Of a stretch of 64,000 nt of DNA, positions 1 through 8,183 are shown piece by piece; the stretch's first letter is position 1, and each line of letters begins with the position of its first letter. A program made the position numbers and the translations under genes. This stretch comes from Methanosphaerula subterraneus (lineage in GTDB: Archaea > Halobacteriota > Methanomicrobia > Methanomicrobiales > Methanospirillaceae). The notes below the pieces were generated by a model. That model was not told the origin of the DNA, searched no databases, and worked only from the letters and a program-made list of their open reading frames with translations. The stretch covers positions 2,046,001 to 2,110,000 of the forward strand of contig NZ_CP170508.1 in the NCBI RefSeq assembly GCF_052055875.1. The letters run 5' to 3'.

Positions 1-1
1 G

Positions 2-94
2 TACAACAACGCAGGTACCTACACCATCACCCTGACCGTAACTGATGCGAACGGTTCAACAAGGACCGCTACACACACGGTTACTGTCTCGTGA
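2..94 (+). CDS. PKD-domain protein, C-terminal end (partial)
   Basis: The window opens inside a reading frame that ends at TGA 92-94. The 30 residues visible include GTYTITLTVTDANGS and end in THTVTVS, the last beta strands of a PKD fold, in which a TYTVTLTVTD motif is diagnostic. PKD repeats are common in large surface proteins of methanogens, so this is probably the tail of an extracellular protein. The frame has no anchor after the PKD domain. The rest of the gene lies upstream of the window. Confidence 0.75.
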   Translation, partial: YNNAGTYTITLTVTDANGSTRTATHTVTVS

Positions 95-124
95 GCATCT
101 GCTCACCAGGGACCCAATTTTTTT
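91..124 (+). terminator. Hairpin plus T-run after the PKD gene
   Basis: A perfect 6-bp stem (GTGAGC/GCTCAC, loop ATCT) spans 91-106, overlaps the PKD stop codon, and is followed by a run of seven T at 118-124. Position and T-tract fit a transcription terminator. Confidence 0.55.
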
Positions 125-659
125 AATTTTCTACACACTCTTCTCAGCCAGTTTTCAGCAGTTGCTTTATTTCTCTGGGTCTCACTTTCTGCTCGTCATA
201 TTAAGGCAGTTGGCAGGTGAATCGTGGTTACGTCGCCGGGTATTGCTTGTTCTCTTGAGAGCCCTCATCAGGATTTGAGAAGAGCGGTGTACTTCACAGA
301 AACCAGAACCTGGATCCCGTACCGTCTGCCTCTCCACTCTGGGGAGATCTCTCTCCTGGTGGTTCTGTTCCCTCGCTCGCAGAGATCCCGATCGTCCCTG
401 ACCCCAGCATTCGCGATCATCTTCCAGGGAGGGCTCGCCGGCGACCCAATCTACTGATCGGTTGCCGGCAATTCTCCGATCTAACCGGCCAGAACCAGGG
501 ACCTGGATATGAACAACTCCAGTTCGAAGCCTCGGTAAAGGGCGATTAAGAAGAAGGAACGAACAGACCGGCCGATTCTAGAATAGACAAGTCTCCGACT
601 CATGGGAGTTACAATACGTCAGGAACGGGTGGGTTCGCCACGATAAAAAGAGAAGGGTA
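95..659. other. Intergenic stretch without a supported gene
   Basis: These 565 bases separate the PKD gene from the CBS operon, whose last gene ends at 660. Short open frames exist at 45-278 and 224-457, but they lack a ribosome binding site, a recognisable domain and the codon use of neighbouring genes. Apart from the terminator at 91-124 I see no RNA gene or convincing repeat. Confidence 0.5.
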
Positions 660-1436
660 TCAGAGGGCATTGACCAGCGAACGCCTGGTCACGACCCCTG
701 CAATCCGGCCGTCCTCGACCACCGGCACCGCACTGATCGAGCGTGCCAGAAGCAGTTGGGCGACCGAGGCCGTGTCGGCGCCGGCGTCCACTGAGATCAG
801 GGGTGATGACATGATATCCCGAACAATCAGATTCCTGATACGGTGGTCCTGGTGCTTGTCCGGGATATCCTCGCGGAACTCCCGCATCGAACGTGCCACA
901 TCGGTCTCGGTGACCATCCCGAGAAGCCCCTCGCTGTCGGTCACCACGTACCGGCTCTCATTGTCGTCGATGATCCGGCGCCGGAGGTGGACGACCCGTT
1001 CATCGGCATTGATCGAGTTCACCTTCTCGATCACTCCTTCCAGTGGCACCTGGGGCACCATCACTTTGAGCAGGTCTGCTGCGGTCACCTGCCCGATCAA
1101 CCGGTGATCCTTGTCCAGCACCACGACCAGTTTGTAGTGCTGCAGCAGGGGGATCAGCACATCGAACCCCTGATCAGGGTACGCCGAGGTGAACTCCTCC
1201 TCGACCACGTTGGCCACATGGATCTTTGTGGGTGAGAGTGCGGCATTCCTCTTGGACCCGAGTGCCTCTGCGATCGCCTTCCGTGAGACGGTGCCGGCGA
1301 CCACGTTCCCCTGCGTCACGATCAGGGGATCGATCCCCTCGTTCAGCATCTTGTCGAGCGCTTCGGTGACAACTGCAGACTTTGCGATGGTGACTGGCTT
1401 TGCCATGATATCCTGAATTGAAAACTCTCCGTTCAT
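660..1436 (-). CDS. Four-CBS-domain protein (fifth gene of the CBS operon)
   Basis: The 258-residue protein is built only of CBS domains, arranged as two Bateman modules: roughly residues 5-60, 72-125, 132-185 and 205-258. Each carries the usual hydrophobic strand followed by a G-x-V/I-T motif (AGTVSRKAI, IGQVTAADL, LGMVTETDV, AGVVTRRSL). CBS pairs normally bind adenine nucleotides or S-adenosyl compounds and report energy state to a partner. No catalytic or DNA-binding domain is attached. The start ATG overlaps the stop of the upstream gene by 4 nt, so translation is probably coupled. Its partner is unknown. Confidence 0.85.
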   Translation of the reverse strand: MNGEFSIQDIMAKPVTIAKSAVVTEALDKMLNEGIDPLIVTQGNVVAGTVSRKAIAEALGSKRNAALSPTKIHVANVVEEEFTSAYPDQGFDVLIPLLQHYKLVVVLDKDHRLIGQVTAADLLKVMVPQVPLEGVIEKVNSINADERVVHLRRRIIDDNESRYVVTDSEGLLGMVTETDVARSMREFREDIPDKHQDHRIRNLIVRDIMSSPLISVDAGADTASVAQLLLARSISAVPVVEDGRIAGVVTRRSLVNAL

Positions 1437-2275
1437 CGTGCAACCTCTCGTATAATATCGTCTCTCTTGAGAATTCCTATGAGTTCGTCGTTCTCTGCCA
1501 CTACAAGGCTGTTGATTGCTCGCTCTCTCATCCTGGCAACTGCCTCCCCGACCAGACTATCGGCTCCGATCGTCTCCACCGGGCTGCTCATCACGTCCTC
1601 CGCAATGAAGGTGACATCCCTGACATGCCGGTAGGCCTTTCTGCCTGCCGGCACCTCTTTCCGAAGCATCGTCACATCCTTGTCCAGGACGTCACCTGCT
1701 GCGTACTCGAAGAAAGCCAGGTTACTCTCGGTGATGATCCCGGCCAGGGTTCCATCGTTGTTGATGACCACCAGTTTGTCGTTCCGCTCGCTGATCAGGT
1801 TGACCACGTGGTCGAGCGAGTGGTATCTGCTGACCGTCGTGACGTCCTCCATCAGATCGCCGACGGCTCCGCGGATCCTTCCCACAAGTGACGATCTCAT
1901 CAGGTCAGATTTGGTCACGATCCCAATCAGGGTGCCTTCTTCGACTACCGGCAGGCTGCTGACCCCTTCATTGACCATCAGACGGGCTACATCCCGGATG
2001 GTGGTATCAGGGGCGATGGTGATCGGGTCTGTGACCATCAGGACACTGACCGGGATCTGATCGATCGGACGCCTTCGCCAGGACGGTTCCGATTGCCGCA
2101 GCCGGTACGCGAGATCCTTCTTCGTGATGATCCCGGTCAGCATGTCGTTTGTCACGACCAGCAGTCGCGAGATCCCATGCCGGAACATCAGGTTACGAGC
2201 CCTCGCCACATTCTCTGCGGGCTCGATCACATAGACCGGCGCAGACATAATTTCAGATGCATGCATGCACTTCAC
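1433..2275 (-). CDS. Four-CBS-domain protein (fourth gene of the CBS operon)
   Basis: The 280-residue protein has four CBS domains at about residues 5-60, 75-130, 138-196 and 225-278, with typical motifs such as ASEIMSAPVYVIEPAEN, LIGIVTKSDLM and IGILKRDDI. It has no membrane segment, signal peptide or effector domain. It overlaps the genes on both sides by 4 nt (ATGA junctions), which makes co-transcription and coupled translation very likely. Adenine-nucleotide binding is expected from the family, but the ligand cannot be read from the sequence. Confidence 0.85.
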   Translation of the reverse strand: MKCMHASEIMSAPVYVIEPAENVARARNLMFRHGISRLLVVTNDMLTGIITKKDLAYRLRQSEPSWRRRPIDQIPVSVLMVTDPITIAPDTTIRDVARLMVNEGVSSLPVVEEGTLIGIVTKSDLMRSSLVGRIRGAVGDLMEDVTTVSRYHSLDHVVNLISERNDKLVVINNDGTLAGIITESNLAFFEYAAGDVLDKDVTMLRKEVPAGRKAYRHVRDVTFIAEDVMSSPVETIGADSLVGEAVARMRERAINSLVVAENDELIGILKRDDIIREVAR

Positions 2276-3213
2276 CGCCCTGCAAATGCTTTGACCAGGT
2301 CGAATTCGGTGACCAGGCCGATCAGCCGTGCGTTTTCTATCACCGGGAGGGCCCCGATCCCCTTATCGAGCATCTCCTTGGCCGCCTGGGTGATGCCGGT
2401 GTCCGGGGTCGTGGTGATCAGGTCTCCTGACATCAGGTCCCTGACCGGCAGTGACATCACCTCGCCGACATCCCCGGTCACCAACTGGTCAAAGACCCGG
2501 CCGGTGCCTAAATACTTGACGATATCGGTCGAGGTGATGATCCCAAAGAGCACCTCATCGCTGACCACCGGCAGACGCCGGAACGTATGCTTCACCATCT
2601 CCCTGGTGACTGCACTGATTGGACTGTCGGGTCCGATCACCCGCAATGGGGAGGACATGATCTCCTCCACCGTCAGCATACTCCGTTCTGTCTCAAAGAG
2701 GCGCATCAGATCGCGTTCGGTCACGATCCCCTCCAAGACGCCCTGGTCGTCGAGGATCGGCACACCGCCGATCTTCTTCCGGACGATAAGGTCGATCGCG
2801 TCCTGAATCGAGGCCATCGGCGTCAGCGAGATGAATTGCTGGCTCATAACCTCCCGGACACTCTCGTTGAGGGCTGCGATCAGGTTACCCCCGTTCTTCA
2901 CCGTGACGAGACTGTACCGGTCCCCTCCACCCATCAGGCTGATGATGTCGCTTGCGGTCACGATCCCTCGCATCTTCCTGGTACCGGGGTCGACGATCGG
3001 CAGCCTCCGAAACCCGCAGGTGGTCATCGTCTCGACCGCGTTGATGATCGTTGCGGTCTGGGCCACCGCGACCACGTCCCTGGTCGCGATTCCCATCACC
3101 TGCCCCTCCTGCTCGACGATTCTGGACTCGAATTCTACAGGGCCACGGTCAAACTTTCCTGGCATCTTCAACAGTTTGTCCCCCTGCTTGGTGGCTCGTC
3201 CATTCTGGTTCAT
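2272..3213 (-). CDS. Four-CBS-domain protein (third gene of the CBS operon)
   Basis: The 313-residue protein starts with about 30 residues of basic, non-CBS sequence (NQNGRATKQGDKLLKMPGKF) and then carries four CBS domains near residues 38-95, 118-173, 180-238 and 255-311. Motifs such as RGIVTASDII, EGIVTERDLMRLF and IGLVTEFDLVKAF end the domains. The basic N-terminus is unique in this operon and could contact nucleic acid or a partner protein, which is speculation. The gene lies 1 nt after the upstream gene and overlaps the downstream one by 4 nt. Confidence 0.85.
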   Translation of the reverse strand: MNQNGRATKQGDKLLKMPGKFDRGPVEFESRIVEQEGQVMGIATRDVVAVAQTATIINAVETMTTCGFRRLPIVDPGTRKMRGIVTASDIISLMGGGDRYSLVTVKNGGNLIAALNESVREVMSQQFISLTPMASIQDAIDLIVRKKIGGVPILDDQGVLEGIVTERDLMRLFETERSMLTVEEIMSSPLRVIGPDSPISAVTREMVKHTFRRLPVVSDEVLFGIITSTDIVKYLGTGRVFDQLVTGDVGEVMSLPVRDLMSGDLITTTPDTGITQAAKEMLDKGIGALPVIENARLIGLVTEFDLVKAFAGR

Positions 3214-3214
3214 A

Positions 3215-3985
3215 TCACAGCGTCCTCTCTGTCTGGATCTTCAGTCCGCTCAGCACGTCGTGCCGATCAAGGATCCCGATCACCTTTCCGTCCTCTTCGA
3301 CGGGCAACCTGCTGATGTCATGCTTGACCAGCAGCTCTGCAGCGGTTCTGATCTCCCGATCAGGAGTGATCGAGATGACTGGGGTGGTCATCAAGTCCTC
3401 GACCTTCACTGCCCCAGCCTGAGCCAGCGAACGCCTGGCATGGCCGGCGTCGAGGAGATCGCGCCTTGAAATCATCCCGATCAGCATATGCTTCTTCATC
3501 ACTGGGAATGCCGTGTACCCACTCTCGATGATCAGCGTATAGACTCGCTGGAGCGGGTCAGATGCATCTGCGGTCACGACCTTTCTCGACATGCAGTCAG
3601 CGACCTTCCCCTTTGGCTCGTGCCGTGAGAGCACGATCGGGAAGAGGTCGGAGACCAGGATCCCGCCGATCAGTTTTCCATCGGTGTCCACAACTGCTAC
3701 GCTGTCGGTCCGCGACTGTATCACAGCCGCTGCAACCGTCTCCAGCGTGTCCTCCGGGGTTACCACTGCTGCCGTCTTGACATATCCTTCCAGCGTCACA
3801 TTCGACTTGGTCGCGTTCACCCGCAGTGCATCGGTGATATCGATATATCCGATGCACCGCCCCTTTGCATCAACGATATAGGCCTCACGAAATGCGTCCT
3901 CACGCAGGACCTGCCTGGCCCTGGTGATATGGTCGTGATCGCCCAGTATCGGAACCGCTGATACAATATCCATCGCCACTTTCAC
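3215..3985 (-). CDS. Four-CBS-domain protein (second gene of the CBS operon)
   Basis: I place the start at the GTG at 3985 (protein begins VKVAMDIVSAVPILGD) rather than at an upstream ATG. The GTG overlaps the previous stop as GTGA and is preceded by GAGGAGG, while the extra upstream residues do not look like CBS sequence. The 256-residue protein holds four CBS domains at about 4-57, 64-122, 135-190 and 200-255, for example IGGILVSDLF, IGMISRRDLL and IGILDRHDVL. There is no effector domain. It is part of the five-gene operon. Confidence 0.83.
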   Translation of the reverse strand: MKVAMDIVSAVPILGDHDHITRARQVLREDAFREAYIVDAKGRCIGYIDITDALRVNATKSNVTLEGYVKTAAVVTPEDTLETVAAAVIQSRTDSVAVVDTDGKLIGGILVSDLFPIVLSRHEPKGKVADCMSRKVVTADASDPLQRVYTLIIESGYTAFPVMKKHMLIGMISRRDLLDAGHARRSLAQAGAVKVEDLMTTPVISITPDREIRTAAELLVKHDISRLPVEEDGKVIGILDRHDVLSGLKIQTERTL

Positions 3986-4545
3986 AGGTGTTCCTCCTCG
4001 CGGCAGTTGCCGCAGAGCATCATCGAGTCGATACGCAGCAGGTCCGTGGCCATGATCCCACATCGCTCACAGATCCCCCCGTCATACCGGTCAGGCCTGT
4101 TAATCTCGATCAAATCGTTCATGATCTCATTGATTTCACTGGTCACGGACAACAGGTCACGAACGGTAACGATACCGATCACCCTGTTGCATTCGTCCAC
4201 GACCGGTAGTCGCCTGACCCGGTGCTTGACCATCATACTGGCAGCTTCGCCGACGGTCCGTTCAGCGCCTATTGTGATCAGGGGGGTGCTCATAATCTCA
4301 CTGACTCTAACCTCCCCTGGTCGCTGGTTCTTTGCAACCACCTTGCAGTTGATGTCCTGTTCGGTTACAATCCCTATCGGGAGGTTATTCTCCAGCACTA
4401 TGCAGCTGCCGACATCGGCCCTGCACATAGTCATTGCAGCTCTGGCTACCGTTGCGTTGTAGTCTATCGTTGCGGGATGACGACGCATCATCTCCTTCAA
4501 CTGCACGTGGGTCTCCAGGTGGATGGAATCAGAAGATTGTTTCAT
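3982..4545 (-). CDS. CBS-pair protein with C-terminal zinc ribbon (first gene of the CBS operon)
   Basis: The likely start is the ATG at 4545 (MKQSSDSIHLETH), preceded by GGGGGAGA; an in-frame upstream ATG has no such site. The 187-residue protein has two CBS domains near residues 17-75 and 82-138, then a short helical linker and a zinc ribbon with two Cys pairs (CERCG and CGNC) at about 155-182. CBS plus zinc-ribbon proteins are common in archaea, and some are thought to act in transcription or protein contacts. As first gene it is the only member with a plausible interaction domain. Confidence 0.85.
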   Translation of the reverse strand: MKQSSDSIHLETHVQLKEMMRRHPATIDYNATVARAAMTMCRADVGSCIVLENNLPIGIVTEQDINCKVVAKNQRPGEVRVSEIMSTPLITIGAERTVGEAASMMVKHRVRRLPVVDECNRVIGIVTVRDLLSVTSEINEIMNDLIEINRPDRYDGGICERCGIMATDLLRIDSMMLCGNCREEEHL

Positions 4546-4667
4546 GGATTCTCCCCCTTTGTCAACGTTCAATGATAGTCATTCTGATTCATTAAGGTTT
4601 GCTACGGGAGAGAAGGAGCATTTCTCCTGATCAGAACTGTTCAAAAAGAGATAACTATCCCGAAGTA

Positions 4668-4680
4668 CCATAGTATATCT
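4668..4680 (+). promoter_or_regulatory. TATA-like promoter of the oapABC-type operon
   Basis: The AT-rich element CATAGTATATC lies about 35-45 nt before the start codon at 4714 and is the best TATA match in the 168-nt gap between the divergent CBS operon and the GTPase gene. Confidence 0.4.
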
Positions 4681-4713
4681 GCAAGGTTGTTGATTGTGCA
4701 CAGGGGGTGCTGA

Positions 4714-5355
4714 ATGGATATTTTTACACTGGCAAGAAAGCGGCTCTCGAAGTTCTTACGGGTATTTTTAAAGAAAAGGCGGTCCCGGATTGGGATTTAT
4801 GGCCCGCCGAATGCGGGAAAGACAACACTGGCCAACCGGATCGTCCGGGACTGGACAGGGGATGCCCTCGGGCCGGTCAGTGAAGTGCCTCATGAGACCA
4901 GGCGGGCACGGCGCAAAGAGGATATCACGATCACCTCTGCGAACGGCAACTCGATCGCCATCGATATCGTCGATACCCCTGGTGTGACCACTAAGATCGA
5001 CTATCATGAGTTCACCGAGTACGGGATCGAGAAGGGTGAGGCCGTCAAGCGGGCCCGCGAAGCCACTGAGGGAGTGGCCGAGGCGATGCACTGGCTTCGT
5101 GAGGACATCGATGGGGTCATCTACCTGCTCGACTCGACCCTTGACCCGTTCATGCAGGTGAACATCATGATGGTCGGGATCATCGAGTCCCGGGATCTGC
5201 CAGTGCTGATCGTCGCCAACAAGATCGATCTCCCTGATGCAGCCCCCGCCCGGATCAAGAGCGCCTTCCCCCAGCACCCGGTGATCTCAATCTCTGGACT
5301 GGAAGGCCAGAATATCGATGAGCTGTACGAGAAGATGACCAATTACTTCAGGTGA
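4714..5355 (+). CDS. Era-like GTP-binding protein (OapA type)
   Basis: The 213-residue protein is a small TRAFAC-class GTPase. G1 is GPPNAGKT at residues 30-37, G3 is DTPG near 87 and G4 is NKID near 169; a basic N-terminus (ARKRLSKFLRVFLKKRRSR) precedes the P-loop. It is followed 6 nt later by a DUF2073 gene and then by a Zn-ribbon gene, the same trio called oapABC (origin-associated proteins) next to a replication origin in haloarchaea. The role is not firmly established. A TATA-like element lies upstream. Confidence 0.85.
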   Translation: MDIFTLARKRLSKFLRVFLKKRRSRIGIYGPPNAGKTTLANRIVRDWTGDALGPVSEVPHETRRARRKEDITITSANGNSIAIDIVDTPGVTTKIDYHEFTEYGIEKGEAVKRAREATEGVAEAMHWLREDIDGVIYLLDSTLDPFMQVNIMMVGIIESRDLPVLIVANKIDLPDAAPARIKSAFPQHPVISISGLEGQNIDELYEKMTNYFR

Positions 5356-5361
5356 TTAAGG

Positions 5362-5727
5362 ATGATACAGGGTGTACAGTTGGATCTGATATCTGAGGAA
5401 CGTCTCTCGCGGATGACCTCGATGGAGAAGATACGCCTGATCCTTGATGAGGTGATGGAAGGGAATATTGTGGTGCTGGAGCGGGGACTCGCACCCGAGG
5501 AGTCGAGCAAGCTGATCGAGATGACCATGATGGAGATCAGTCCTGACGGATTTTCAGGGATCGAGATGGAGACCTATCCCGGGAAGAACACGTCAGGTGG
5601 GCTCTTCTCACGGATCTTTGGCAAGCAACCAGCACCGGCCAGGCTGACGGTGATCGGCCCGGCGAACCAGCTGAAGATGCTGCGCAAAGAGAAGGACCTG
5701 CTGAGTGCGTGGGTCTCGTCACGGTAG
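5362..5727 (+). CDS. DUF2073 family protein (OapB type)
   Basis: The 121-residue protein matches the archaeal DUF2073 family by its N-terminal GVQLDLISEERLSRM, the central EVMEGNIVVLERGL and a C-terminal LTVIGPANQLKMLRKEKDL. It has no known catalytic motif, membrane segment or Cys cluster. It sits directly behind the Era-like GTPase and before the Zn-ribbon gene, an arrangement conserved in Euryarchaeota, so the three products probably act together. Function remains unassigned. Confidence 0.8.
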   Translation: MIQGVQLDLISEERLSRMTSMEKIRLILDEVMEGNIVVLERGLAPEESSKLIEMTMMEISPDGFSGIEMETYPGKNTSGGLFSRIFGKQPAPARLTVIGPANQLKMLRKEKDLLSAWVSSR

Positions 5728-5742
5728 ATATGGTACACCCCT

Positions 5743-6183
5743 ATGCCCCATAAATGCACACACTGTGAGAAGATCTTTGAGGACGGTTCCCCTGAGATCC
5801 TCAAGGGCTGTCCGGCCTGTGGCGGAAAGAAGTTCCTCTATGTCAGGGAGGAGGACCGCCCCGTCGACCTGGTGGAAGAGAAGCCGGCCCCGATAGCCGG
5901 AACTGACACCACCCCTCCTGCAGGATCGATTGAGGAACTGGGTGACGACCGGGAGGCCGTTGGTGAGCAGCAGACCGTTTCGGTGAGGCCGGCCCATAAA
6001 GAGCGGGAGAAGGACATCTTCGATCGGATCGAGAGCATCAGTATCAATGGTCCCGGCTCGTACGAGATCAATATCGAGAAGCTCGCCCAGAATGGTGGAG
6101 TTGTGCTCGGGCTGGGAAAAGAGGGGCAATATGCCGTGGATATCCTCTCGATGAGCAAGTTCAGAAAGAAAGATAGAAAATAA
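5743..6183 (+). CDS. Zn-ribbon protein (OapC type)
   Basis: The 146-residue protein begins with a zinc ribbon of two Cys pairs (HKCTHC and CPACGGKKF, residues 4-28). A low-complexity Pro/Glu linker follows (about 45-85), then a compact C-terminal domain (about 88-146) with SISINGPGSYEINIEKLAQ. This organisation matches the third protein of the GTPase/DUF2073/Zn-ribbon trio of Euryarchaeota. The C-terminal domain is well conserved but unassigned. The gene ends before a T-rich terminator at 6208. Confidence 0.8.
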   Translation: MPHKCTHCEKIFEDGSPEILKGCPACGGKKFLYVREEDRPVDLVEEKPAPIAGTDTTPPAGSIEELGDDREAVGEQQTVSVRPAHKEREKDIFDRIESISINGPGSYEINIEKLAQNGGVVLGLGKEGQYAVDILSMSKFRKKDRK

Positions 6184-6207
6184 CCATCTTCAATCCTTTT
6201 ATACAAC

Positions 6208-6214
6208 TTTTTTT
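6208..6214 (+). terminator. T-run after the oapABC-type operon
   Basis: Seven consecutive T lie 25 nt after the stop codon at 6183, in an AT-rich patch, as expected for an archaeal T-tract terminator. Confidence 0.45.
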
Positions 6215-6500
6215 GTTACGTCTTCTTCAGGCGGGATCGGCTTCGCCGCGATGGGGCATACACCAGTATCCTTATTATCGTCTGGTCCCCTATAGGTAGG
6301 GTAGCACTGTGTGAACGGTGTAATCATACGTAAGTCCGACGTGCTGGATTGCAGAATTTTTCTGCAGATCTCTGAACAATCAGGGGAAGGCACTGCCCGA
6401 AAAACCGGGCTCAGGGATTACAGAGCTGATGCAACAGACGTACGCACAAATCCGTACATGCTCTTTTCTGGACTTACTCTGATAAATTTGGAGGTGAAAT
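6215..6500 (+). other. Long leader region before rpsO
   Basis: No supported gene lies between the terminator at 6214 and rpsO at 6501. TATA-like CCTTATTATCG occurs near 6270, so the rpsO transcript could carry a leader of about 200 nt. An ORF at 6311-6526 overlaps rpsO and has no recognisable sequence. GCACTGCCCGAAAAACCGGGC near 6390 can form a short stem (GCCCG/CGGGC), but I cannot match it to a known RNA or riboswitch. Confidence 0.35.
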
Positions 6501-6959
6501 ATGGCACGAATGCATGCCCGATGTAGGGGTAAATCCGGTTCAGTGAGGCCGCACAGGACAGAAGCGCCTGCCTGGTCCACAACTGACAGCACAGAGATTG
6601 AGAAACTGATCGTAGAACTCAAGAAGAACGAGAAGTCGACCAGTGAGATCGGGCTGATCCTCCGTGACCGGTACAGCGTCCCAGACGTGAAGCTGGCAAC
6701 CGGAAAGCGGATCAACGCGATATTAAAGGAGAACGGGCTTGCCTCCGAGATCCCAGAGGATCTGCGGAACCTGATCGTCAAGGCGCTCGGAATGCGAAAG
6801 CACATGGGCGAGAACAAGAAGGACCTGCTGAACAAGCGGCAGCTCCAGCTGACCGAGTCCAAGGTCCGGCGGCTGGTCAAGTACTACGTGGGCTCCAAGA
6901 AGCTCCCGGCAGGCTGGGTCTACAAACCCGATACCGCTGAGATTCTGCTCTCACGTTAA
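6501..6959 (+). CDS. rpsO: 30S ribosomal protein S15 (archaeal/eukaryal S13e type)
   Basis: The 152-residue protein shows the archaeal S15 pattern: MARMHARCRGKSGSVRP at the N-terminus, a central helical region with IGLILRDRYSVPDVK, and an S15 core ending in LTESKVRRLVKYY. It binds 16S rRNA in the small-subunit platform. The archaeal form carries an N-terminal extension that bacterial S15 lacks. GGAGGTGAA lies just before the ATG. It heads a cluster with a DHH nuclease, a KEOPS subunit and serS that recurs in archaea. Confidence 0.95.
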   Translation: MARMHARCRGKSGSVRPHRTEAPAWSTTDSTEIEKLIVELKKNEKSTSEIGLILRDRYSVPDVKLATGKRINAILKENGLASEIPEDLRNLIVKALGMRKHMGENKKDLLNKRQLQLTESKVRRLVKYYVGSKKLPAGWVYKPDTAEILLSR

Positions 6960-6974
6960 ATCACAGGCATCGTC

Positions 6975-8183
6975 ATGTCACTTGAGGAGAAGGCAGCGCT
7001 GATCGCCGATCATCTGCGTGAACAGGAGTATGTCGAGGTGTACGGGCACCATGATGCAGATGGGATAGCAGCAGCTGCGATCCTCTGCCATGGGCTCTAC
7101 CGGCTTGGCATCGGGTTCCGGCTCAGGATAGCTGGCAGCCTTCCTGCACTCGCCGATGACCCGGAACAGCCTGTCATCCTCTGTGATATGGGATCTGGCA
7201 GTGCAGGTCTCCCCGACCAGACGATCGTGATCGACCACCACACGCCCGGGTTTTCGGGGACCTATCATCTGAACCCGAACCTCTTCGGGTTCGATGGTGA
7301 GCAGGTTCTCCCGGCGTCAGGGTGTGCTTATCTGATCGCAGCCGCCCTCGGGGACAACCGCGATCTGGCGGGACTTGCACTGCTTGGAATGATCGGCGAC
7401 CAGCAACAGATGGAAGGGCCGAACCGGGATATCTTCAATGAAGGAGTCGGCAACGGGGTGGTCTCGCCGGAGCGCGGACTCCTCCTCCCGGGTCGGACCA
7501 GGGAAGAGCAGTTACTGCTGGCCACTTCGCCCTACCTGGCCGGGATCAGCGGCGATGAGGAGATCGTCAGGCAGATCCTCGCAGAGGGGGGGGAGCAGGA
7601 GTCAAAAGAGGCTCTCCTCTCGGCGATCGTCTTTGCTTCGGCGGAGCAGGCGGCTCCTGCAGCCTTTGATCGGCTCTACGGGGACCTGTATGGTCTTCAG
7701 CGGGAGGTGATCGAGGACGGTCACACCCTGGCCGCCGTGATCGACGGATGCGGCAAGGCTGGCATGGGGGGGCTCGCTGCCTCCCTCTGCCTCAGGTCCT
7801 CCGGTTCGATCGCCGAGGCATGGGCCGTCACCGCCCGGTACCGGCAGCAGGTGATCACGGCCATCCGTGGACGTGAACAGATCGGCGACTGGAGCGGCTG
7901 CTACACAGTGCCGGATTCGGCGCTGGTCGGAGACGTGGCCGACGCCCTTCAGAGAGACCTGCCCTCCGGCGACATGGTCGTCGTCGTGGCAGCGGAGGGA
8001 GCCAGCTGTCGCCTCTCGGTCAGGACATCCCCGGCCAGGGAGATCGACCTCGGCCGGCTGCTTGCCGACCTTGCCCCGGATTATGGGGGCACCGGTGGCG
8101 GCCACCGGCACCGCGGGGGAGCAACCATCCGGTCTGCGGCCGTTCCCGGTTTTCTTGAACAGTTGACGGAGGCCCTGGTATGA
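6975..8183 (+). CDS. RecJ-like DHH-family nuclease/phosphoesterase
   Basis: The 402-residue protein has a DHH domain with HHDADG at residues 25-30 and DHH at 87-89, and a C-terminal DHHA1 domain with the glycine-rich GTGGGHRHRGGA near residue 375. These are manganese-dependent phosphoesterase motifs. Archaeal RecJ homologues include GAN, a single-strand exonuclease bound to GINS at the replisome, and RNA-directed enzymes. Its position between rpsO and a Pcc1-like gene is common in archaea. I cannot tell whether DNA or RNA is the substrate. Confidence 0.85.
   Translation: MSLEEKAALIADHLREQEYVEVYGHHDADGIAAAAILCHGLYRLGIGFRLRIAGSLPALADDPEQPVILCDMGSGSAGLPDQTIVIDHHTPGFSGTYHLNPNLFGFDGEQVLPASGCAYLIAAALGDNRDLAGLALLGMIGDQQQMEGPNRDIFNEGVGNGVVSPERGLLLPGRTREEQLLLATSPYLAGISGDEEIVRQILAEGGEQESKEALLSAIVFASAEQAAPAAFDRLYGDLYGLQREVIEDGHTLAAVIDGCGKAGMGGLAASLCLRSSGSIAEAWAVTARYRQQVITAIRGREQIGDWSGCYTVPDSALVGDVADALQRDLPSGDMVVVVAAEGASCRLSVRTSPAREIDLGRLLADLAPDYGGTGGGHRHRGGATIRSAAVPGFLEQLTEALV

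Noticed and set aside
45..457. Two short plus-strand frames after the PKD gene
   Set aside because: They lack a ribosome site and domain, and one overlaps the terminator hairpin and T-run.
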